Assembly: GCA_019239815.1 (NCBI GenBank) | Contig: JAFAZL010000844.1 | Coordinates: 1-5,524, forward strand | DNA: 5,524 bases | Origin: Acidobacteriota bacterium | GTDB taxonomy: Bacteria; Acidobacteriota; Terriglobia; Acidoferrales; UBA7541 | Direction of reading: 5' to 3' | Shown here: in pieces, positions 1-5,524 of the stretch | Layout of the letters: each line of letters starts with the position of its first letter | Position numbering within the stretch: the first letter of the stretch is position 1 | Translations under genes and position numbers: made by a program | Notes under the pieces: model-generated | Told to the model about the DNA's origin: nothing | What the model saw: the letters and a program-made list of their open reading frames with translations, nothing else | The model's database searches: none

Positions 1-1017
1 GCGCTTACCTCTTCTCTCCAGCTCGACCAGGTCCTCCGCACCATCATGGAAAAAATCGACGAGTTTCTGCGACCCGACAATTGGTCGTTGCTGCTTCTCG
101 ACGAAAACACCAACGAACTTTATTTCGAGTTGGCGGTTGGCAAGGCCTCTCAAGCGTTGAAAGACGTCCGCGTCAAGGTCGGGCAGGGCATCGCCGGCTG
201 GGTCGCACAAAACGGCGAAGCGGTTGTCGTGCCGGACACTTCCAAAGATACGCGCTTCTTTGGCAAGGTCGACGAAAAGACAAAAATGGAAACGCAGTCG
301 ATCGTCGCCGTGCCGGTAAAGTTTCGCGACACGTGCCTGGGTGTCATCGAGCTGATCAATTGCATCGGCCCGGAAGGTTTCGGCGCGCGCGATTTGAAAT
401 TACTCGAAGCGTTGTCTGACTTCGCCGCGATCGCGCTCGAAAATGCGCGCCACGTCAAGCGCATTCATGAACTCACTATCACCGACGATTGCACGTCGCT
501 CTATAACGCGCGCCACATGCAGTTCATCCTCGAAACCGAAATCTATCGTTCGCAGCGCTACAACTACGAATTTTCGGTGGTTTTCATCGATCTAGACCAT
601 TTCAAACAGGTCAACGATACGCACGGCCACCTGATCGGCTCACGCCTGCTGGCTGAAATCGGTAATGCGCTAAAATCGCACTGCCGCCTGATCGATTTCG
701 CTTTCCGCTATGGCGGCGATGAGTTCGTGATCCTTCTTCCGCAAACGTCGAAAGAGAACGCCCTTAACGTAGCTCGTCGCCTCCACAAATTGATTCGCGA
801 AGGCAAGTGGCTCGATCACGCCGGAGTGAGTGTGCGCGTCACCCCGAGCGTCGGTGTCGCCTCGTATCCTGTAGATTCGCGTACGAAAGAAGGTCTGCTT
901 CACCTCGCCGACGAAGCGATGTACCTGGTGAAAAACACTAACCGCGACAGCGTAGCCGCCGCCAACATCGGCATCCTGCCAGACACCGTCGCGACCTCCG
1001 CCGAATCCGCCGGCTGA
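1..1017 (+). CDS. GAF-GGDEF nucleotide cyclase, candidate Hypr-type (3',3'-cGAMP) synthase; 5' end missing
   Basis: The frame is open from base 1 to the TGA at 1015-1017 (338 codons). The ATG at 46 is probably internal, because the 15 codons before it read ALTSSLQLDQVLRTI, a typical GAF entry helix. Numbering from that Met: a GAF sensor domain covers about residues 1-135 (GQGIAGWVAQNGEAVVVPD, then a VPV...GVIELIN core). A linker helix leads into a GGDEF domain at about 144-300. The domain begins TDDCTSLYNARH, has DLDHFKQVND with the metal-binding Asp at 182, an intact GGDEF at 223-227, and an inhibitory-site RxxD at 214-217 in the standard position. The odd residue is Ser199 (codon 640-642) in GHLIGS: ordinary diguanylate cyclases have Asp there (PleD D344), contacting guanine. 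Ser at this site marks Hypr GGDEF enzymes, which make cyclic AMP-GMP, so cGAMP is the inferred product; c-di-GMP remains possible. No membrane segment is visible, so it is probably cytosolic. The GAF ligand is unknown. The roughly 20-residue tail looks disordered. Confidence 0.93.
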   Translation, partial: ALTSSLQLDQVLRTIMEKIDEFLRPDNWSLLLLDENTNELYFELAVGKASQALKDVRVKVGQGIAGWVAQNGEAVVVPDTSKDTRFFGKVDEKTKMETQSIVAVPVKFRDTCLGVIELINCIGPEGFGARDLKLLEALSDFAAIALENARHVKRIHELTITDDCTSLYNARHMQFILETEIYRSQRYNYEFSVVFIDLDHFKQVNDTHGHLIGSRLLAEIGNALKSHCRLIDFAFRYGGDEFVILLPQTSKENALNVARRLHKLIREGKWLDHAGVSVRVTPSVGVASYPVDSRTKEGLLHLADEAMYLVKNTNRDSVAAANIGILPDTVATSAESAG

Positions 1018-1122
1018 CCCCCATAAATTGCTTCGCTTGCTGTGGTCGGTTCGAAGTAACGCCAACCCCAGATCGCCGCATCTCACCACCCGGCATCGCT
1101 ACACGACAAGCCGAGATTTGCT

Positions 1123-1133
1123 TACACTAAATC
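1123..1133 (+). promoter_or_regulatory. Possible -10 element directly before the lptC/lptA-type gene (leaderless start?)
   Basis: TACACT at 1123-1128 resembles a -10 hexamer and ends five bases before the ATG at 1134, so a transcript from it would begin at or next to the start codon. No Shine-Dalgarno sequence lies in the bases before this ATG, which fits a leaderless message. There is no good -35 hexamer 16-18 bases upstream, so support is weak. The rest of the 1018-1133 gap shows no stem followed by a T-run, hence no clear terminator for the upstream gene. Confidence 0.2.
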
Positions 1134-3578
1134 ATGCGCAGAAGTGAAGCGGCGCGGTACGCGAGCTGGTCGGCCGCGGTGGCCCTGATACTTGCGGGCA
1201 TCACCACAGCTGTCTACCTCAAGCGCGGTTGGACGCGGCACATCGAGCGCAAGGAAGCGCCCGCGGCTGCTCCGCAAGACGTCACCCGCCAGTCCAACGG
1301 CATCAACTTCAAAAAGAACGACGGGACCCGCACAATCTTTCAGGTCCAAGCCTCCAAATCGACCGAATTCAAAGGTCAGGACGCAAGCCTCCTGGAAGAA
1401 GTCGTCGTCACCATCTACGGAAAAACCGGCGATCGGCACGACATCATCCGCACGCACAGTTGCCGCTACGATCAAAAATCCGGCGACATCAGCTGCGGCG
1501 GCGATGTCCGCATCGACGCAATGAGTGCGGCTGACGCTGAACTCGCCGGGCGCAATCCGTCGCTCGCCGAAGCGCGCGCCACGCGTGTCGAAACGCGCGG
1601 CGTCACCTTCAATCGCGCCAGCGGTCTCGCGCGAACCGACCAGCGCGTCACCTTCGCCTTCCCCAGCGGCACCGGCGACGGTACCGGCCTTGAGTACAAC
1701 GCCGACGAAGGCACGCTCCGGCTTCAGCATGATGTCCGCATTCGCCTCACCCAGGCGCCTTCCGCCACCGCAAAGAAAACCGCAATCTCTGCTTCCGTTG
1801 ATCCGAAGGCTGGCCAGGATGTGCGCGTGAAAGGCTCGTCGCTCGATTTCTCGCGCGACTCGCGCCTGCTGCATCTCTTCGGTCCTGCCGAAGCCGAAAC
1901 CTCTGCTGAGCGCCTCACCGCCGGCGAACTCACGCTCGTGCTCGATGACGACTTCCATGCGCAAACACTCATCGCTTCGACCACCGGCGACGATCATCCG
2001 CGCGTCGTCTACACCAAGCCCGGCGAAGAGATGAATCTCGAATCCGACAATCTCACCGCACGTTTTGTCCCCGAAGGCTGGATCACAAAACTCGACGCTT
2101 CGGGCCATGTCACCGGCTACCGCAAGAACGCCACCGATGAAGACGCCATGAGCGGCGACACCGGCTCGCTCACCTTCTGGCCGCGCTTCAGCCGGCCCAA
2201 GGAGCTCAACGTTAACGGCAACGTCGTGCTGCGCACAAAAGAAGAAAAATCCGGCGACACGCGCACTTTACAAACCGCTGCGTTCCGCATGGAGTTCAGC
2301 GGAGGCAAGGAGCACGAATCGGGCAAGCCACTCACCGCCGAAACGCTTGCCGCGGGTACGATGGAGTGGACCGACTCCGCCACGCAAGGCGGCATCATCG
2401 TCCCCACGAGAACGCAACTTCAGGCTGACAAACTCGCGATGACCTTCGCCAACGCCACCGGCAAAGCGAAAGAAGTCCACGCCGATGGCAGCGTCCGTAC
2501 CGAACGTTGGCTTACCGGCCATCCGGTGCAAACCGCGACCGCAGAAACAGGAACAGCGCTCATGGCAGCGGACGGCAGCTGGTCGCAAATGGACTTGCAA
2601 GGCGACGTGAAAATGAAGGAAGGCGATCGCAGCGGCCAGGGCGACCACGCCGTCTTCGAGCGCGCCGCGCAAACTGCGACGCTCACTGGTCACGCGATCG
2701 CCCGCGACGCCACAACACAAACGCAAGCCCGGCGAGTTGTCTTCTCGCAAAACACAGGCGAAATCTTCGCCGACGGCGGTGTCCGCTCAACTGACTTTTC
2801 CGCCAAAAGCAGCGCAGTGCAACTCGCTCCAGCGCCGGCGAACATCACCGCCGATCAACTCCACGCAAATTCAAAAACCGGCAGAGCGCTCTACACCGGC
2901 AAGGCGCGCCTCTGGCAAGGCGATTCTGTGCTCGAGGCCGACTCGATCGAACTCCTGCGCGACACGCGCGTTCTGAACGCCGCGGGTAACGTCCGCGCCG
3001 TCTTTCCCCAAGCGGCAGGCGCGCCGGCCATCGGGCCATCGGCCCAATCGAACAAGCAATCGTCTTTCAACCCGCCGACGCGCCAGGTAAACACCTCGCA
3101 AGTCATTTCCAAAAAATCACAGCTCTGGCACGCGACCAGCGCAACGCTGACCTACAGCGACATCGAGGGCAAAGCCCGCCTCGAAAAAAATGTAGTCGTC
3201 CAGTCCGCCGATCAAAAAATGCGCGGCCCACTCCTCGACTTATATTTCACGAAAGCACCCGCACCTGACGCCTCGGCCAGCGCAACCCAAACCACAAACG
3301 ATGCCGCTACACCGACCGGCTCGCGCCAAATATCCCGCGCCGTCGGCACCGGCGGCGTCACCGTCGAAGAAGGCGACCGCCGCGCCGTCGCCGAACGCGG
3401 CGAATACTCCGCCGACTCCGGAAAATTCGTCATGAGTGGTGGTAATCCCACTCTCTACGACGGCTCCGCCGGCACAACCACCGGCACTCAATTGACCTTC
3501 TTTTTAGCGGATGATACGATCATCGTCGATTCGGAAAATGGTTCGCGTACGCTGACAAAACACCGAGTCCAACAGTGA
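1134..3578 (+). CDS. Membrane-anchored LptC/LptA-type fusion, periplasmic LPS transport bridge
   Basis: An 814-residue protein. A basic N-terminus (MRRSEAARY) precedes one hydrophobic segment at about 11-29, giving the LptC topology: anchored inside, body in the periplasm. Residues 55-205 look like the LptC domain (GINFKKNDGTRTIFQVQA, then a YDQKSGD hairpin). The rest is beta-rich, with a recurring short strand pattern ending G-x-V or similar, as in LptA/OstA jellyrolls: near 121, 318, 357, 446, 485, 514, 542, 584, 613, 680, 735 and 763. The clearest OstA stretch is 572-625 (ALYTGKARLWQGD, then VLNAAGNVRAVF). Two Pro/Ser/Ala/Thr-rich, probably disordered stretches lie at 627-662 and 707-735. 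E. coli LptC and LptA are each under 200 residues, so this protein is about twice their sum. It probably takes LPS from LptB2FG and conducts it towards LptD. The ATG is chosen because it starts the basic-plus-hydrophobic N-terminus, although no Shine-Dalgarno is seen. The only cysteines are 110 and 121. lptB follows after 43 bp. The family call is firm; the exact number of jellyrolls is not. Confidence 0.88.
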   Translation: MRRSEAARYASWSAAVALILAGITTAVYLKRGWTRHIERKEAPAAAPQDVTRQSNGINFKKNDGTRTIFQVQASKSTEFKGQDASLLEEVVVTIYGKTGDRHDIIRTHSCRYDQKSGDISCGGDVRIDAMSAADAELAGRNPSLAEARATRVETRGVTFNRASGLARTDQRVTFAFPSGTGDGTGLEYNADEGTLRLQHDVRIRLTQAPSATAKKTAISASVDPKAGQDVRVKGSSLDFSRDSRLLHLFGPAEAETSAERLTAGELTLVLDDDFHAQTLIASTTGDDHPRVVYTKPGEEMNLESDNLTARFVPEGWITKLDASGHVTGYRKNATDEDAMSGDTGSLTFWPRFSRPKELNVNGNVVLRTKEEKSGDTRTLQTAAFRMEFSGGKEHESGKPLTAETLAAGTMEWTDSATQGGIIVPTRTQLQADKLAMTFANATGKAKEVHADGSVRTERWLTGHPVQTATAETGTALMAADGSWSQMDLQGDVKMKEGDRSGQGDHAVFERAAQTATLTGHAIARDATTQTQARRVVFSQNTGEIFADGGVRSTDFSAKSSAVQLAPAPANITADQLHANSKTGRALYTGKARLWQGDSVLEADSIELLRDTRVLNAAGNVRAVFPQAAGAPAIGPSAQSNKQSSFNPPTRQVNTSQVISKKSQLWHATSATLTYSDIEGKARLEKNVVVQSADQKMRGPLLDLYFTKAPAPDASASATQTTNDAATPTGSRQISRAVGTGGVTVEEGDRRAVAERGEYSADSGKFVMSGGNPTLYDGSAGTTTGTQLTFFLADDTIIVDSENGSRTLTKHRVQQ
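3026..3045 (+). repeat. Short tandem repeat and GC hairpin in the linker-coding part of the lptC/lptA-type gene
   Basis: Two perfect copies of GGCCATCG (3026-3033 and 3034-3041) are followed by a third, imperfect one (GCCCAATCG). Within this, GGGCC at 3033-3037 and GGCCC at 3041-3045 can form a five-base-pair stem with a three-base loop. It codes for part of the Pro/Ser/Gln-rich stretch (AIGPSAQ) between beta domains, where length change should be tolerated. It may simply be a slippage product. Confidence 0.45.
3492..3520 (+). promoter_or_regulatory. Candidate sigma-70-type promoter for lptB-rpoN inside the end of the upstream gene
   Basis: TTGACC (3492-3497, five of six matches to the -35 consensus) is followed after exactly 17 bases by TACGAT (3515-3520, with T1, A2, A5 and T6 of the -10 consensus). 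TG at 3512-3513 sits one base upstream of the -10, the extended -10 arrangement, and the spacer is T-rich. Transcription would begin near 3527, about 95 bases before the lptB ATG. The bases also code for the conserved LptA-like C-terminus (QLTFFLADDTIIVDS), so the match could be incidental to coding. An inverted repeat, GATGAT-ACG-ATCATC (3510-3524), covers the -10. Confidence 0.4.
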
Positions 3579-3621
3579 AGTTCCCAAACTCGACCGCGAT
3601 CTGATCCACCACGACTGAGGT

Positions 3622-4347
3622 ATGCTGAAGCTCCAGGCCGTCGAACTTAGTAAGTCCTACAAAGGGCGTAAGGTTGTAGACGACGTCGAACTGGAAATCG
3701 GTCAAGGCGAAGTCGTTGGATTGTTGGGACCCAACGGCGCCGGAAAAACGACCACCTTCTACATTATTGTTGGTCTGGCCCGTCCCGATTCTGGCCGCGT
3801 CCTTCTCAACGGCGACGAAATCACCGACCTCCCGATGTACCTCCGGGCTCGCAGTGGAATCAGTTACCTCCCTCAGGAACCTTCGGTGTTTCGTCAACTG
3901 TCCAGCGAAGAGAACCTTCTCGCTGTGCTAGAGACTCTGCCGTTGACGCCGGAACAGCAGCGCGATCGTCTGGAGGAGTTGTTGGTGCAGATGGGTTTGG
4001 AGACGGTGCGGCAAAGCAAAGCCTACACATTGTCCGGCGGTGAGCGCCGCCGGCTCGAAATCGCGCGCTCCCTCACGCTTCAGCCCTCGTTCATCCTTCT
4101 CGATGAGCCTTTCTCGGGCATCGACCCGCTGACCGTCAAAGATCTTCAGGAAATCATCCGAGACCTCAGCCGCTCGGGCATTGGCGTTTTAATCACAGAT
4201 CATAACGTACGGGAAACACTCACCGTAACGGACCGCGCATACATCCTCAGAAATGGGAAAATCTTCAGGAAGGGTCGGCCCGATGAACTGAGCAACGACC
4301 CGGAAGTTCGCCGCGTTTATCTCGGCGATCATTTCCGCCTGAACTAG
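3622..4347 (+). CDS. lptB: LptB, ATP-binding subunit of the LPS export ABC transporter LptB2FG(C)
   Basis: A 241-residue ABC ATPase, the same length as E. coli LptB. It hydrolyses ATP at the cytoplasmic face to extract LPS from the inner membrane through LptF/LptG and pass it to the LptC/LptA bridge. All motifs are present: Walker [10 protein letters not shown] at 36-44, the Q-loop in YLPQEPSVF (Gln85), signature LSGGERRR at 137-144, Walker B FILLDEP with Asp161 and catalytic Glu162, and switch His194 in ITDHNVRET. Phe90 and Arg91 match residues at the LptF/G contact groove in E. coli. The ending [10 protein letters not shown] is typical of LptB and separates it from LivF/LivG-type ATPases. 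An in-frame TGA at 3616-3618 excludes any earlier start. The only purine-rich match, GAGG at 3617-3620, lies one base from the ATG, too close for normal Shine-Dalgarno pairing, so translation may depend on coupling or a weak site. The gene follows the LptC/LptA-type gene by 43 bp and precedes rpoN by 31 bp. Confidence 0.97.
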   Translation: MLKLQAVELSKSYKGRKVVDDVELEIGQGEVVGLLGPNGAGKTTTFYIIVGLARPDSGRVLLNGDEITDLPMYLRARSGISYLPQEPSVFRQLSSEENLLAVLETLPLTPEQQRDRLEELLVQMGLETVRQSKAYTLSGGERRRLEIARSLTLQPSFILLDEPFSGIDPLTVKDLQEIIRDLSRSGIGVLITDHNVRETLTVTDRAYILRNGKIFRKGRPDELSNDPEVRRVYLGDHFRLN

Positions 4348-4378
4348 GCTGGCACTCGAAAGGCTCGATCGGACGCAC

Positions 4379-5524
4379 ATGGCTTGGCAGGGACTAAAAC
4401 TTAACCTGAAGGTGTCCCAGCGCCAGATTCTGACGCCAGGCTTGGTGCAGATGGTGAGCGTGCTCGCGCTCAATCGTCTCGAGCTTCGCGAAATGATCAA
4501 TCAGGAGATGATCGCGAACCCCGTCCTCGAAGAGCAGAGCGAAGAACCGACACAAACCGACAATTACGCCGACGAAAATTTCCTCAAAAACGAAACTGAA
4601 AAGGTTCCCGAGAAGCCCGAGTCGAATCCCTTCGATGAGTTCGACGTCGGCACCTTCTTCAATCAATATCTCGATTCCGGCGGCGATGGTGGCCAGTCGG
4701 CAGAACGCGAAGTGTCAGAGCGGCCGTCGTTCGAGAAATTTCTATCATCCTCAACGGGTCTTACCGATCATTTGGCTTGGCAACTCAGCGTCACGATCTG
4801 CTCCGACACGGTGAAAGAACTCGCTGAGAGCATCATCGGCAACCTCGACGAAAACGGCTATCTCACCGCGTCGAACGAAGAGCTCATGCAGGAAGGGAAG
4901 TACACGCAGGACGATCTCGACGACGCGCTTGCCGTGGTTCAAGACTTCGATCCCATCGGCGTCGGTGCTCGCGATTTGCGTGAATGCCTGCTGCTCCAGC
5001 TGAAAGCGTTCGATCCGACCAACACGCTCGCGCAGCAAATCGTCTCCGAACATCTCAAGCAGGTGCAGGCCAATCAGCTCAAGGAAGTCGCCCGCGCCCT
5101 CAATCGCCCGCTCGACATCGTCAAGCGCGCCCTCGACGTCATCAAGAAGCTCGATCCGCGTCCTGGTCTCCGCTATAACAAAACCGAGCCGCGCCTCGTC
5201 GAGCCCGACGTCTACTTCCGCAAGGTTGACGATCAGTGGCAGGCATTTCTCAACGAAGACGACATGCCGCAGCTCCGCTTGAGCCCCACTTATCGCCGCT
5301 TACTTGTGAAAGACGCCAGCGACCGCGACGTCCGCAACTACGTCAAAGAGCGCTTCACCGCCGCGATCCAGCTCATGAAAAATATCGAGCAGCGCAAGCA
5401 CACGATTCTACGCGTCTGCCAGTCGATCATCGCGCGCCAGGGTGATTTCTTTGTTCATGGTCCCGACGCGCTGAAGCCCATGATGATCAAGGAAGTCGCC
5501 GAAGAAGTCGGCGTGCATCCTTCG
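4379..5524 (+). CDS. rpoN: RNA polymerase sigma-54 factor RpoN, 3' end missing
   Basis: The frame runs open from the ATG at 4379 to the last base (382 codons, no stop), so the C-terminus is outside the window. Sigma-54 directs RNA polymerase to -24/-12 promoters and needs AAA+ activators to open them. Region I is residues 1-52 (LKLNLKVSQRQILTPGLVQM, then LELREMINQEM and NPVLEE), the part that contacts activators and holds the complex closed. Region II, about 53-115, is acidic and low in complexity. The core-binding region runs from about 118 and includes the conserved DPIGVGARDLRECLLLQL from residue 191. The sequence then enters the DNA-binding part and stops in the helix-turn-helix (EVAEEVGVHPS, 372-382); the RpoN box is not reached. 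E. coli RpoN is 477 residues, so roughly the last fifth is missing. GAAAGG at 4358-4363 is rather far (15 bases) to be a strong ribosome site. The position after lptB is the classic lptB-rpoN synteny, in which hpf and ptsN often follow. Confidence 0.96.
   Translation, partial: MAWQGLKLNLKVSQRQILTPGLVQMVSVLALNRLELREMINQEMIANPVLEEQSEEPTQTDNYADENFLKNETEKVPEKPESNPFDEFDVGTFFNQYLDSGGDGGQSAEREVSERPSFEKFLSSSTGLTDHLAWQLSVTICSDTVKELAESIIGNLDENGYLTASNEELMQEGKYTQDDLDDALAVVQDFDPIGVGARDLRECLLLQLKAFDPTNTLAQQIVSEHLKQVQANQLKEVARALNRPLDIVKRALDVIKKLDPRPGLRYNKTEPRLVEPDVYFRKVDDQWQAFLNEDDMPQLRLSPTYRRLLVKDASDRDVRNYVKERFTAAIQLMKNIEQRKHTILRVCQSIIARQGDFFVHGPDALKPMMIKEVAEEVGVHPS

Noticed and set aside
46..48. ATG at 46 as the start of the GAF-GGDEF gene
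   Set aside because: The frame is open upstream and codes for residues that fit the beginning of a GAF domain, so the true start is probably left of the window.
670..1089. Minus-strand open frame (139 codons) opposite the GGDEF domain and the following gap
   Set aside because: It overlaps the catalytic GGDEF coding region, has no recognisable domain, and is best explained as a coding shadow.
1018..1133. Rho-independent terminator or structured RNA in the first gap
   Set aside because: Only weak 4-base pairings such as GGTT/AACC were found, with no GC stem followed by a T-run and no recognised RNA motif.
1451..1459. CACGCACAG, resembling a conserved segment of GEMM-I (c-di-GMP/cGAMP) riboswitches
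   Set aside because: It is inside the LptC-like coding region, the following bases do not continue the motif, and I see no GEMM paired stems around it.
1122..2108. Long minus-strand open frame (328 codons) opposite the bridge gene
   Set aside because: It lies wholly antisense to a well-supported gene. Its product is a Gly/Ala/Asp/Val-rich string with no recognisable domain, as expected opposite GC-rich codons.
3723..3735. Near-perfect palindrome GTTGGGACCCAAC in lptB
   Set aside because: It encodes the conserved Walker A entry (LLGPN), so amino-acid constraint explains it; there is no promoter context.
4181..4208. Possible promoter within lptB for rpoN (TTGGCG ... TAACGT)
   Set aside because: Both hexamers match the consensus poorly, and the region codes for the conserved LptB switch motif.
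4350..4364. TGGCAC before rpoN, resembling a sigma-54 -24 element
   Set aside because: The -12 position reads AGGC instead of TTGC, so the promoter is incomplete.

Overview
The window reads as ordinary bacterial chromosome from a GC-rich (roughly 60%) diderm. It contains four same-strand genes with short gaps, no mobile elements, no RNA genes and no CRISPR. An LPS-export bridge gene fusing LptC- and LptA-type domains, an lptB-rpoN pair, and a GAF-GGDEF protein of a recognisable type together suggest Acidobacteria (Terriglobia/Koribacter-like). That placement is inference from protein style, not a database match.

Layout, all on the + strand. (1) 1-1017 is the 3' part of a GAF-GGDEF nucleotide cyclase whose reading frame is open at the left edge. 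(2) 1018-1133 is a 116-bp gap with no obvious terminator and a possible -10-like hexamer just before the next ATG. (3) 1134-3578 encodes an 814-residue, membrane-anchored, beta-rich LptC/LptA-type protein. (4) 3622-4347 is lptB, the ATPase of the LPS exporter. (5) 4379-5524 is the 5' part of rpoN (sigma-54), cut by the right edge inside its helix-turn-helix.

The last three genes form a probable transcription unit with gaps of 43 and 31 bp. They match the lptC-lptA-lptB-rpoN order known from Proteobacteria, with lptC and lptA apparently fused. LptB would power extraction of LPS from the inner membrane through LptF/G (not in the window), and the fusion protein would carry it across the periplasm. 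RpoN shares the transcript by long-standing synteny rather than by an obvious mechanistic link. A good sigma-70-like promoter match lies inside the end of the fusion gene and could give lptB-rpoN its own transcript.

The most interesting point is in the first gene. The GGDEF domain keeps its metal-binding, catalytic and I-site residues, but has Ser where ordinary diguanylate cyclases have the guanine-contacting Asp. This is the hallmark of 'Hypr' GGDEF enzymes, which make 3',3'-cGAMP (cyclic AMP-GMP). The protein is therefore a candidate GAF-controlled cGAMP synthase. I found no convincing cGAMP riboswitch or other effector in the window.
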